From Strigops habroptila (taxonomy: Eukaryota; Chordata; Aves; Psittaciformes; Psittacidae): a stretch of 64,000 bases of DNA. The DNA lies in the NCBI RefSeq assembly GCF_004027225.2, contig NC_044288.2, positions 18,176,744 to 18,240,743 on the forward strand. The letters run 5' to 3'. The position numbers and the translations under genes were made by a program. How positions within the stretch are numbered: the stretch's first letter is position 1; each line of letters begins with the position of its first letter. The notes below the pieces were generated by a model. It was not told the origin of the DNA. It made no database searches and saw nothing but the letters and a program-made list of their open reading frames with translations. This document shows, one piece after another, positions 12,380-23,060 of this stretch.

Positions 12380-15300
12380 GAAGGAGAAGGTTGTTACTCT
12401 TGGCACCAGAGCCCAGTGAAAAGCAGCTGCTCTGTATGCTCTGCACTGCTTTACCTGCTTCAATAAACCATCCATGTCCACCCTGGGGGCTGGGAAATAC
12501 AACTGCTGAAGTCAAGTTACTTGCAGGTGAAGGATAGGGGTGCTGTATATTTAATTTTCATTTATTTAAAGCCTTATAATTCCTTTTCACATGGCTATAT
12601 TTGTTATTATTTATTTTGGACTTACAGCAGGATTTTCCCTTTTAAAATTGCACCCACTTGGACTCGGCAGCTGCCTTAACTCATGCAGTAGGAATGAACT
12701 GAGATTTACAAGGAAAGGGAATACATACCTTCTTAGAAAATGTTTCTGTCTTATCAGGGTCTATCAACCACCGTCACCCTAAAACTCTAAATCTGGAAAG
12801 GGACAAGGCTTTCTTCCGGATGAAAAGTCTGTGATATGCTGCACAGGACAACTATAGCTGGTGCAGCGGACATCAGACACAGTGAACCACCATGTCTCCT
12901 CCACACCTCTGCTTTGCCTGTAAAATCACCTATGGTCTTAACTCTAGCCAGTCTCTTTGGAAGCTATTTAAGTTGTTATGGAAACTGTTTAAAGGAGCGA
13001 GTTACTCTAAAGGAAGCCTTCACCTCAACCATCTATTGTTTTTATGGGACAAAGCCCTGTGCTGCATTGACAGCTCCTGACCCACCTTAGTCTGCAGCTG
13101 AGTGTCAAAGCCACCCACAAGACCTGTGCCCAGTCTGAATGGGGACATTGTACTTGAGATGCTGTGGTCAGCTTTGTCAGTTTCTTTCAGCTGCGCAAGA
13201 GTAGTTCAGGAGATGAAACTAAGGATCTGTTGCAAATACCTGGTGAGAAACAAGGGTTTTGTAAAGAGGTGACAGGCAAAATTTCCTGTTTCTGGATCAA
13301 CACACCTCCACCCTGATGTGCACAGCCCTGTCTTGTCAGCTCTGGGAAGTGGACTACCTGCCTAATCCTGTGCAGAGGGAACTGCTGGCAGTGGCAGGGA
13401 TGCGCACAGGTCTCCCCCTGTGAGTGTTTTACCCACAGTGCACATGCATCCAGCTGGTTGCCTGTGGTTACATTACACATGAAAACAGCGGTGACTGTTG
13501 GATTCATCGATGACAGGGACAACAGGGAGAGTGGGGAGCTGTGGTGACTCGCAGAGAGGTTAAAAACTGGAACAAAAGCCCCTTGTGCTCCTGTTGAGAA
13601 ACACATGGGCTCCTCCTGTGCAAAGGAGGTGGGACAAGGACAACACAGCACATTAGCTCTCTGCTGGTGTTAGGGTACGCTGCAGGAAAGCACACAGGCC
13701 CTTCTAGCTGCTGGATCCCCAAGACTGTTTCATTTTAAGGATGAAGTCAATTCATTTGCCTGCATCTGCATTTATAGCACATACACCACGACTTCCATGT
13801 GTGGTGCTCCTGTTTGGCTGCACAGCAGAGCTGCCAGGCACAGGCATGACCTTTTGGCAAGAGCTTTCAAACCCTGACTCAGAGGGACCTGGCAGCAGTG
13901 GGGAGAAGAGCTCAGCATGACTTTCAGGGTAATGAGCATCTCATCAGAGGAGCCAAGTGGGCTGCTAGAAACCCCTTGGATGAAACCATGACGGCTTGGA
14001 GGGAGGACTTCTGCCCCATGAGAGGGCAATGGCATTTCTGCCTTCTCCTCTTCCTTGCCCTCAACCTGGATCTATGTTTACATCTAGCTCCGCATTTTGG
14101 AAACACAGGATCTCCCTCATTGCGCCAGCAGGTCTCTGGTTTCCACTTCCATCAGAGGGTTACACAAGTGGTTATGAAAACAAATGGCTTTGACCTTTGA
14201 AGTGAGAAATCAATCGCTGGGCAGGGCTCAATTCACTGCAAAAATATTTCCAGGCACCTCAGGAACATCGTATTAATTTCTTTCATTCTGGGGAGATGGC
14301 AAGGAGCCAGCATGAGTTACGCTTCATTCATACATTAAGATCTTCATTATGAGTCTTGGTTTACCTGCCCTGGCCTTCTGCTGTGCCCAGCACAGCACAG
14401 TCTGGCTGCAGTGCAGAAACCAGAGACATTTTGGGGGCAAAATGTTTCTAGAACTGGAAACGTAAGTGCAGAAAACTCCTCTGGGGTGTCTAGTGGCATG
14501 AAGGTGCCCATGGACACAGGTGATAGGAGTGCAGGCACAGAGGTTGGGTTCCTGAAGAGCTTTCTGTGCCAACTGCCAGAGCTGGACCATTGCTGCAGCA
14601 GCATCTCCAGGGATGCAATCAAAAAAGTCCTTAGGCATCATGCACAAGGATGCAAAAAGCATCCAAAAAAAGCCGTTGATTCTTTCCTGGTGAAGTGAGG
14701 GAGAGCATGCCTGTTCTATGGGGAATGGGGAGGAATTTTGGAGGATACAGAGTTCTCAAAGCATTGAGTTTGTGCCTCCATCGAAGAGGTCAATAGTCTG
14801 AGCAGGAGAGAAAGCCCAGGCTTGCAGGTTCTCCATCTATTTAGCTAGTTGGACTTGCAACCATATTTTATCCCAAGTGCTCTGCCGTGAGCTGGCAGAA
14901 GGGGTGAATTAGAGTTTGCCAGGGCTAATTTTAGCAAGAGACAGCCTTACACCATTTCCCCCAGGGCTAGCTACATTAACGAAAAAATAAAATCAACCAC
15001 AGATTAAAATCGCCCAATTACCATACTATAGCAAATAAAAACACTAGCCAGAGATGTAATCTCACGTGCTATTAAAATGTACTAGCACACAAAACACCAT
15101 TCCCAGATACCATCTCCTAGATGAATGCCACACACAATAGCCCATCTAAAAGCGATTACTTACATTGTTTAAGGAGTTACACACGGTGTTTGTTCGGACA
15201 TTCCAGAGTGGGCTGGGGTGGGCAAAGAGTCTGGGTGGTCAGGAGACACGATGCCTTTCACTTCGTGTGCTGCTCAGAATTTAGCCTGAGTTCATTAATG

Positions 15301-16691
15301 AGTAGAGAAAGGGAGGACTGGCTGATGTACAGCACGTGGGATACGAGCTGGAAATGTGCTGCAAACATCTCCCAGGGCTAAGGAATAAGTTAAACAGAGT
15401 TTACATCAGATGTCATGTCCAGGCTGAGAGGGGGCAAGCGATGTGTGAGCTATGGAGACTGAATTCTGACTAACTCTGTTGTATACATCACCTTGGCATC
15501 TTAATGTTTACATCCTCCTTGCTACCAGACATGGTCCTCAAAACTTGCCAACAAACAAGGCAAGTTTGTTGATGGTAACCGGCAAAATAAGTATCTTTGC
15601 ATGTTCTGGAGATGTTTGTGTTCAGAACTCTCAGTGTGATAATTTTCCTCTAACACATGCACTTCTGAAGGACCCTTCTGTCCCCCAAATCCACTGCCTT
15701 TCTATTAGGGCATCAGTTTGCTTCCATGAAAAGAGCAAAATCTCCATAACAATTCCCACTGCAAATGTCCAAACTCTGTGTAAAACAGGAAGACCGGTGG
15801 CTACAGTCATACTGAGGCATCACAAAGAAACGATACAAGCCTGGGCTTACCCTAAACCGCTTCTGCATTGTGATTTCCTTTTTCTAGCAAGGTATTTAGG
15901 GAAAGGATGGGACCATATATGTTGTAACCACAGAGAAAAACAACCTTTTTAGCATTACCTTGTGCAGTCTGCTCCAGAAGACCTGGCAGACATTAGTGGA
16001 TGTCTTCTTCAGATGCCTGAAGGAAAAATGATTAAATAATTCTGCCTCACTAAAGGAAAACAGAAAATTAAGGGCACAATGACTGAAAAGGGCTGTGTGA
16101 TCTAGGAACCAAATGCTAAAGACTATAGTTTTTAATCTGTGTGTGTATTGACACTCCAGGTCTGGAGCCACCTATACAAATGCTAAGCACTTGCCTAAGG
16201 GCTCAGAAGACATTGTGGCTCTGCAGGGATTGCATAGCTTTCGAATGATGCCCACAGGATGGCCAGGCATCTGTGGGGCAGCCAGGCACCAGCTATTGGC
16301 TTGGCCCAGCACATGTTGGTATATCCCCTTTCAGACCATGCCAAGGGCCTTGCCCACAGTGGAAAAGGTGATTAAGCTAAATTAATGTCCCTTGGGTTTG
16401 CACCAGATGAAGATTATACACACAGCACCCACCATGTCCATGCCACCCTACAGCAGCACGTTAGCAAATCACACTCTAGCTCCTGAAGCATCCCTTAGAG
16501 CCGAGGGAAAGCTTGGTCTGACCAGCAGCCACACAAGCTATTTTGGGTTTGATATGCAGCAGATTTGATAAGAAAGCTCTCAGGAAAAAACAAATTTCCT
16601 CTTGGACTCAGTAGAACTGGGCACATATTCCGGCACACACAGTTCCCTTTCCTATAAGCTCATGAAGTAGCCTTCTAAAATTAGGAATGAG
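12380..16691. other. Intergenic DNA with an AT-rich block
   Basis: No gene supported. At 14940-15110 there is an AT-rich block with several homeodomain-type cores (ATTA/TAAT, CCAATTA) and few open frames, flanked by more GC-balanced DNA. It could be a distal enhancer, but only comparison between species would show that. The other frames (for example 15479-15952, 157 codons) have no recognisable product. Confidence 0.45.
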
Positions 16692-16756
16692 AGGTGAAGT
16701 TCTGGCCCCATTTCAAGCAGGGACTTCTATCTCCAGGACCAGGATTCACTTTAGGG
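16692..16756. repeat. Relic of an old amniote palindromic repeat
   Basis: The left arm GTGAAGTTCTGGCCCC and the right arm GGACCAGGATTCACTT are imperfect inverted copies about 60 bp apart end to end. This matches the layout of an interspersed palindrome common in turtles, crocodilians and birds (GTGAAATCCTGGCCCC ... mirrored ... GGCCAGGATTTCAC). I do not know its family name for certain. The copy is clearly degraded. Confidence 0.4.
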
Positions 16757-19700
16757 GCACAGTAGACCCTCACTGATGGTGGAGAAGTGAGGAGGACAGA
16801 GCGCCCTGTGCTTTCTGTGTTGCTTCCCTGGTGTGCCTCCTATATACATGCTTGTTATTTACCTGAAACAAAGGTTTCCATTGGGTCAGTGTAGGTGCCT
16901 CCTGCCTAATGATGCTGAACATTGTCTGAGGAGCTCAGACCACTTTGACAGAACAAGGGCTGGAAGTGAGAAGCAAGGCACCTCAGTACAGCCACAACTC
17001 AGTGCGTTTGTGTTTGGATCAGGCTTGTTTGCCTCACACTATGAGTCTGCAACTCAGTGTGGCTCCAGCTCCGGGTCCTGTGAAATTATGGCTACATTTA
17101 TGTAGCCTCATCTGCTCTGTGGCCCTGGGTGCCCATTGTACCTGAGTGGTGTCTCCTCTGAGCTGCTGGTTGGAGGCAACAGAGCAGAAGTCACCTTTGT
17201 GCTGATGATGCCTGGAGGATTGCATCACCAAAAACCTCCCCTGTGTGGCAAACTCCCCTGCTGCAGCCTCCCACCACAGCTTTGCACCATGCGGGGAAAC
17301 AAGGTACTGGGCAGTAGACAAGAAAAGACTGCTGGTGGCGTGGGCTCGGAGATCATTGCGAGGGACAAGTCAAGAAGGAGGTGCGGGTTAGTGACAGTGA
17401 TCTGCTCTGCTTATGAAATGATGTTCAATTATGGGAAAAACAGTAATGAGAAGGAAAAAAAGTCTCCATAACAATCTTTTATCTTTGTTATTCTGATGCT
17501 CTCTTCTGTTTCCTCTGCCGTCCTCATGTTGTGTCATTTTGTAACCTGTATTCAACATCAGTATTGATTTACACGCGAGCAGTTCAGAATTTGGCCCAGA
17601 GACAATGAATCTCTGGTGTTCAGCTGCCCCAGCCAGTGTCATGTTCCATATAAAGCGCTTCAGTTTTCACTGGAGTCATTGCTCATATTCAGCAGTTTCC
17701 TTTTTCCTTGGCCTAGTTAAAAACAATAAACAGTAACTGTCTCCCTCCAAATGTCAGTGCTCCAGAGGTTAACAGCTGTGATCTCCCATACTCAGCAGAT
17801 GCCCTGGAAGATGCACAGAGAGAACCAGAGGGTCCTGCCCACCTTGGAGCAAAGATTCCAATGGTGAAATGATTCTCCCCCTTCAGTTTCCCTTCACACC
17901 TCCACAGCACCCTCACAAGGGAGGATGTGTAGACAGGCACTCTTTAGCAGCAGTGGCACATTTGGAAGCAATAGGGATGCTCCCGTGTCAGACGGTTGCA
18001 GTCTCAGGCACCTCACACCATCCTGCAGCCCCCAAGAGTGGAGGAGAGCCCCTCCACAGCCCATATCCCTGCAGAGCACAGCGTGGGGATGGTTCCTGGG
18101 GGCACTGGGGCTGGGGATGGCTGCCTGAGGGTGGAGGTGGCAGCATTGCCCCCATCGAAGGAGTGTTTCTGTCCCTTCTTCTGTCCTCCCTGCTGCAGGT
18201 GGGGGCCAGAGGAAGACCTGGGCTTCTCCTGCTGCAGGCTCCTGAAGCAAGGAGATGCCCAAGGGCTCCCACCAGACCATACAAGGAGCTCCAAGAGAGA
18301 AACAAGCAAACAAAGAAAGAAAACCCCATTTTATCACTCAAACCTTTATTTCTAGCTGCAGTGTTATTCCCAACAAGCATAAGCGAGAGATTAACGGAGA
18401 GCTAGGAGTCACGGATGGCTCCCCCTCATGGCTTGTAAAGCAAGAGAGGAAGAGAAATCAGGAGTCAGGACGCAGCAGTGCTGCTGCCACAGCTAACCTG
18501 CCGAAAGCTCCCTGACCCCTGCAAAGCAACCACAGAAGAGGGATGCTCCCACGTTGCGTGCAGGCTGCTCCTGCTGCTCTGCAGCCCTCCCCGCAGTGAC
18601 ATACCAAATATCGTTACTTATCAGTTCTCTGCAAGAAGAGGATTTTACAAATTCCTCTCCTGCCAAACACTGTGTTGAAGACTGTCACTTCCCAGCGCTT
18701 GCCAAGGGCCTGATCTGGCCAGCTGCTTAACATCAGAGTGCTTGTGCTTTCCAGTTTGTGGTGAGCATCTGGGCAGGCGGGGTTACGGCCGGCATCCCTG
18801 TTAGTCACAGTTCTCAGGAAGGTCTTGCGTGCCCGAAAGCTTGGCTGTTTTTTCCAATTATGTCAGTTGGGCTAATAAAAGTGATTACCTCTTGCTACCA
18901 ACCCTGCCTCTCTCATTGATCCCACAGGCCGTTCTTCAAATGTCACCCAGCAAGGAGGGAGCACACATCCAATTATAAAAGGAGAAAAGATTAGTGTGAT
19001 GACAAAGCAACAGGGTCAGTGGTGCAGCACGAAACAAATAAGACATGCCTGGTTTTGACACCTTCCAAGCCCAAAGAACCCAGAAGGAGGCATTTTGGAG
19101 TGGGCTAGAGCTCTCCCCAGCGCTTTAGGCAGTGTAAAAAGTGCAAACTTAACTGTCTTCCTAACCTTTCCTCTAAGGTTTGGTATTATATTTGTTTAAA
19201 TGGGAAGTCTTGAACATGTTGGAAAGCCAATAACTACTCAAAATTGACCTGTGGTCACTAGTCCCACGTGGTGTGGGTCACGGCTGCATAGCCAAGGGCA
19301 GAAATCAGCTCAAGCCATGGGCCCACCCTGACACACCTCATAGAGGTGGACAAAGATTGCCAATACAAGCAAGAGCTGCAGAATCAAGGAAGAAAAATCA
19401 GCCTTTCTCTGCTTCCTTCACCACACCCTATTAACCAAAGCTGAGGTTCAGGCTTCTTTATATATAGTACAACAAAGACAAAATACTCAGATGTAAGCTG
19501 GGCTGGCTGATTTCTGCACCCTGGGCCACAGGTTCTGAAGGTCTGAAGCAGGCTCTGGAGAGGGATGGAGGATTGTTACCAGGGATGTGCAGGACATACA
19601 GGTGCCTTTGATAATGCGCTTGCTACGAAGCAGAGACCTTAGCTTTGACTCTCTCAGAGCTGGCGTTTCCTACCAAGTCCCCAGTCCTGCCACTCCTCCT

Positions 19701-21001
19701 TTCAAGGCTCAGTGGTTCATGCAAGGATGAACATTTGTACGTCTGTTAGGGTAGGGGACCTAATGCTTTTTGAACTCTTTGATTTGGTGTTGGAGTATTC
19801 CCACATGTTTGCCTAACCCACGGGAAACTTCACAGCAAATTCGCCAGGTTATTACCAGAAACTTACCCTGAACACTTTCTGGAGCCTCCTGATCATCTCT
19901 TGAAAAAAGAAGGGGAACAGGGAGCTGAGGACAACATGTAATGCCCACATCTTACTCTTTTCCTGACCCATGGCTCTTCTGTTCACGTCTCTTCATTTTT
20001 AAAACCTCTGAAGTGTGCAGAGTGTGGAAACAGCATGGGGAAGCCACCAGTTAAGGAAGATCCCTGCCTAGACAGAAACCTCGTACCACCAAACTGCCTT
20101 TCATCTCATTTCCTGATTCCAGCACCTCATTTGCCCCTCTGTTTAAACCACAAAGCTTCCTCCCCATACACCCAGCTCCTCTATAAATAGCCAGGCAAAG
20201 GCGGGTGCGACACGGACACCCAGTGGGCTGTGGCATGGGGCTGGCGGGGTGAAGGCTGTGGCTTTGCTGTCTGTGAGAAATGAGGCAGAGTCATGAACCC
20301 CACCAGCCTCCAGCAGCCGATGTGTTCCAAGTGAGATTTAACATTAGCAAGTGTTTAATTGCTATGAAGGCAGGAGTGCTCCACTGCCTCTGCCATGGAA
20401 GGGCCACAGTGCAGCACTCAACAAGACACTCCTGGTGCTGCTGGAGGTGTGGGGGTAAATCCAGGCAAAAGCAGCTCTTTCTATTCTCCCTTTCTGACAC
20501 GGGGCAATTTTAGAACCACAGCCTTCAGGCTTTGCTGTCACCTCCACAAGCCCCTGGGGCCTGCAGGCAGCATGATAAATCTCTGCAGGAGAGCAGCACT
20601 AGGCTGGGCAGTGCCAGTACAGAGCAATAGGCAGAACTGAAACTCCAGCAGGGGCATTATCTCCCGTTAGGCTAAAAGGAAGTTTCCAGGATTCCTTAGT
20701 CCTTATTTAGCAAATTTGTTTGCTTTGGAGGGAAATACTTGTGATAGTGTGCAGGGCTAGCCACATGCCTGGCTGCAGCATGGGTGATCACAGTGCGTGG
20801 CAGTGGCACAGCCTCCCTCTCTGCCTGCTGGGGCAGTCGAGGGTGTCTGTGCCATTGGGCAGCTCCAGATTCTGGGGCTGGACTGCGGCTCCAGCACTTG
20901 GATGCACCCCACCACCCTGGGTGCCTGTGTGCCAATGGGCTGGACTGGGGGTGAACCACTGCAATAGTTCTGACACTGGCAAGGCCAGAGACCTGGGTGC
21001 C
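16757..21001. other. Intergenic DNA upstream of ADRB2
   Basis: No coding sequence recognised. A moderately GC-rich part at 17990-18260 has overlapping open frames on both strands (up to 178 codons), the usual sign of composition rather than coding. A minus-strand pair of splice-like signals encloses 32 nt at 19867-19898, and a canonical TATA-like sequence lies at 20182-20190; both are discussed as findings. No transposable element is seen until the CR1 fragment at 21002. Confidence 0.5.
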
Positions 21002-21308
21002 ATAGAATCATAGAATGGTTTGGGTCGGAAAGAACCTTAAGATCACCTAGTTCCAACCCCTTGCCACAGGTAGGGACATTTTCCACTAGACCAGGTTGCT
21101 CCAAGCCCCGTCCAGGCTGGCCTTGAACACTGCCAGAGATGGGGCAGCCACAGCTTCTCTGGGCAACCTGTGCCAGTGCCTCAGCACCCTCACAGGGAAG
21201 AATTTCTTCCTTATATCTAACCTCAACCTCCCCTGTTTGAGTTCGAACCCATCACCCCTTGTCCTATCACTACAGCCCCTGATGAAGAGTCCCTCTCCGA
21301 CATCAAAG
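21002..21308 (-). mobile_element. CR1 LINE, 5'-truncated 3' fragment (minus strand)
   Basis: The plus strand starts with ATAGAATCATAGAATGG, the reverse complement of the CR1 3' terminal octamer repeat, followed by the typical CR1 tail in reverse: GATCACCTAGTTCCAACCCC, CCTTGCCACAGGTAGGGACA, TCCAGGCTGGCCTTGAACAC and CCTTGTCCTATCACTACA. Read on the minus strand, the frame carries the familiar CR1 tail words LVENVP and GKGLELGDLK. Only the 3' untranslated end and the last part of ORF2 remain, so the copy is dead. Its truncated end lies about 230 bp upstream of the ADRB2 CCAAT box. Confidence 0.92.
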
Positions 21309-21424
21309 CATCACCTGTGAGGACGGGGGCTCTTGGGAAAGCCAGACCCCAGTGCCCAGCACCTGCATCCCGAGGATTTCCTTAGTGCCATGTGTGCTGG
21401 AGGCACCGCGGGGCAGGGAGCACA

Positions 21425-21530
21425 CGGGGGGCAGGGGTGGGAGGCATGGGGACACCCGAGGGTGCAGGGGTGCAGGGCTTAGGGGTGCAGGGGGGTGCGA
21501 GAGGGGGGTGCGAGGTGCGCGCGGGGCGCG
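21425..21530 (+). repeat. G-rich imperfect tandem repeat upstream of the ADRB2 promoter
   Basis: The plus strand is dominated by runs of three to six G. From about 21458 a GGGTGCAG-like unit recurs five or six times with variable spacing (GGGTGCAGG, GGGTGCAGGG, GGGTGCGAG, GGGTGCGAGG). Several groups of four G-runs fit the G-quadruplex rule. It lies 10-115 bp upstream of the CCAAT box, where GC-box or Sp1-type factors could bind. That role is inferred. Confidence 0.6.
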
Positions 21531-21540
21531 GCGCAGGCTG

Positions 21541-21610
21541 CCATTGGCTGTGTGGCGGTGATGTCACGGCGGGTGTCGCTATAAACTCCGCGGCGCCTAA
21601 CGGGCTGGGG
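21541..21610 (+). promoter_or_regulatory. ADRB2 core promoter: inverted CCAAT, CRE-like site, TATA-like box
   Basis: In order: an inverted CCAAT box within CCATTGGCTG (21541-21550), a CRE-like TGATGTCA (21559-21566, one base from the cAMP response element TGACGTCA), and a TATA-like CTATAAAC (21579-21586). The spacing predicts transcription starting near 21610, which gives a leader of about 277 nt. A cAMP-responsive site fits known autoregulation of ADRB2 by its own second messenger in mammals. The start site is inferred from the TATA spacing and is not seen directly. Confidence 0.65.
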
Positions 21611-21639
21611 GAGTCGGGCGGGCGCGCTGCCGCCGCGCT

Positions 21640-21709
21640 GGGACGGGACGGGACGGGACACGGCACGACACGACACGACACGACGCGACGCGACGCGACG
21701 CGACGCGAC
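21640..21709 (+). repeat. Pentanucleotide tandem repeat in the ADRB2 5' leader
   Basis: Fourteen consecutive 5-bp units, each ending in AC or GC. They form three blocks: four GGGAC, then ACGGC and four ACGAC, then five GCGAC. The first block has four G3 runs with 2-nt loops, which meets the standard G-quadruplex rule. The whole array falls inside the predicted 5' UTR, about 30 nt after the predicted start, so it would be present in the mRNA. Length variation between individuals is likely for such an array. Confidence 0.85.
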
Positions 21710-21797
21710 CGAACGGTGCGGAGTGGAGCGTTGCGGTCCCAGGCACGCTCGGCGGCAGCACCCCCGCGCCCAGCCCGCTCCGCACCTGCCGTCCCGT

Positions 21798-21839
21798 ATG
21801 CGCGGCGCCCAGCGCGGCGCTGCCGCGGAGCAGCCCTAG
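21798..21839 (+). CDS. Upstream ORF (leader peptide) of ADRB2, 13 codons
   Basis: An ATG at 21798 opens a 13-residue frame, [13 protein letters not shown], with a TAG stop ending at 21839, 47 nt before the receptor ATG. It is in a different frame from the receptor. Human ADRB2 has a known leader cistron (19 residues, starting MR and rich in Arg and Ala, ending about 42 nt before the main ATG) whose peptide reduces receptor translation. The position, the MR start and the Arg/Ala content agree, although this copy is shorter and less basic. The likely role is translational damping of receptor synthesis, inferred from the mammalian case. The context at the ATG (CCGTATGC) is weak, so leaky scanning to the receptor start is expected. 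Confidence 0.55.
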   Translation: MRGAQRGAAAEQP

Positions 21840-21886
21840 GCAAAGGCGAGCCCCCGCCGCCTGCCCGAGGGGTTTGCTGCGGGGCC

Positions 21887-23060
21887 ATGGGGGTGGCAGG
21901 CACCGAGCTGCCCAGCGGCAACGTGAGTGCCAACCAGAGCGCCGCCGACCCCACGCTGTCGCGGGACGTGTGGACGGTGGGCATGGGGATCCTCATGTCG
22001 GTGATCGTGCTGGCCATCGTCTTCGGGAACGTGCTGGTGATCACCGCCATCGCCCGGTTCCAGCGTCTTCAGACTGTCACCAACTATTTCATCACCTCGC
22101 TGGCCTGCGCTGACCTGGTGATGGGGCTGGCCGTGGTGCCCTTCGGCGCTTGTCACATCATCATGGAGATGTGGAAGTTTGGGAACTTCTGGTGTGAGTT
22201 CTGGACCTCCTTGGACGTGCTCTGTGTCACAGCCAGCATTGAGACTCTTTGTGTCATTGCCGTGGACCGGTACTTTGCCATCACCTCCCCTTTCAAGTAC
22301 CAGAGCCTGCTGACCAAGAGCAAGGCACGTGTGGTCATCCTTGTGGTGTGGGTGGTCTCTGCCCTCACCTCCTTCTTGCCCATCCAAATGCACTGGTACC
22401 GGGCAGACCGTGACGAGGCCATCCTGTGCTACGAGAAGGATACGTGTTGTGACTTCTTCACCAACCAAGCCTATGCCATTGCCTCCTCCATCATCTCCTT
22501 CTACCTACCACTCGTGGTCATGGTATTCGTGTACGCCAGGGTCTTCCAGGTGGCCAAGAAGCAGTTGCAGAAGATAGACAGGAGCGAGGGAAGGTTTCAC
22601 ACCCAGAACAAGGAGCAGGAGCAGAAAGGGGGAGCTGGGCACCGCCGTTCCTCCAAGTTCTTCTTGAAGGAGCACAAGGCCCTCAAGACCCTGGGCATCA
22701 TCATGGGCACCTTCACTCTGTGTTGGCTGCCCTTCTTCATCGTCAACATCGTGCACGTAATCCAGGACGACATCATACCCAAGTACGTGTACATCCTCTT
22801 GAACTGGCTGGGCTATGTCAACTCTGCCTTCAACCCTCTGATCTACTGCCGGAGCCCGGACTTCAGGTATGCCTTCCAGGAGCTCCTGTGCCTTCGCAGG
22901 TCCGCCCTGAAGATGTATGCCAACGGCTACTCAAACAGCAACGGCAAGAGCGACTACAACGAGGAGGACAACGGCTACCCCTTGACATCGGATAAAACCT
23001 GCGAGCTGCTGTGCGAGGAGGGCTCCTTCCCGCACCCCGAGGAGTTTTTGCACTGCAAAG
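21887..23060 (+). CDS. ADRB2: Beta-2 adrenergic receptor, main coding exon (391 codons plus 1 nt)
   Basis: Plasma-membrane class A GPCR that binds adrenaline and noradrenaline and activates Gs and adenylyl cyclase. The start is the ATG in GGGGCCATGG, a good Kozak context, giving an N-terminus that aligns with mammalian ADRB2. Two N-glycosylation sites (N12, N16) precede TM1. Visible key residues: N48 (1.50), D76 (2.50), amine-binding D110, DRY at 127-129, catechol-binding S200, S201 and S204 in TM5, toggle W280, N287 and N306 in the ligand pocket, NPLIY at 316-320, and palmitoylation C335. Extracellular cysteines 103, 181, 187 and 188 match the two conserved disulfides. ICL3 is three residues shorter than human and keeps the PKA site RRSS (253-256). 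The human ECL2 glycosylation site Asn187 is replaced by K184. The exon ends at CAAAG/GTACCG, exactly where human residue 392 begins; the C-terminal tail of about 22 residues is not contiguous. The choice of ADRB2 over ADRB1 or ADRB3 rests on near-identity in the TM segments, ICL1 and ICL2. Confidence 0.95.

Noticed and set aside
17869..18405. 178-codon ORF with two overlapping antisense ORFs
   Set aside because: Locally GC-rich DNA with open frames on both strands; products are Pro/Ser-rich and unrecognised.
21392..21886. N-terminal extension of the receptor frame upstream of the 21887 ATG
   Set aside because: The frame happens to be open through the promoter and leader, but it crosses the TATA box and the tandem repeats and has no similarity to GPCR N-termini. 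The ATG at 21887 matches the family start and has a good Kozak context.
21382..22050. 222-codon ORF on the minus strand opposite the ADRB2 promoter and start
   Set aside because: It lies antisense to the promoter, the pentamer repeat and the receptor N-terminus, and its product is Pro/Arg/Ser-rich low-complexity sequence. This is expected in a CpG island.
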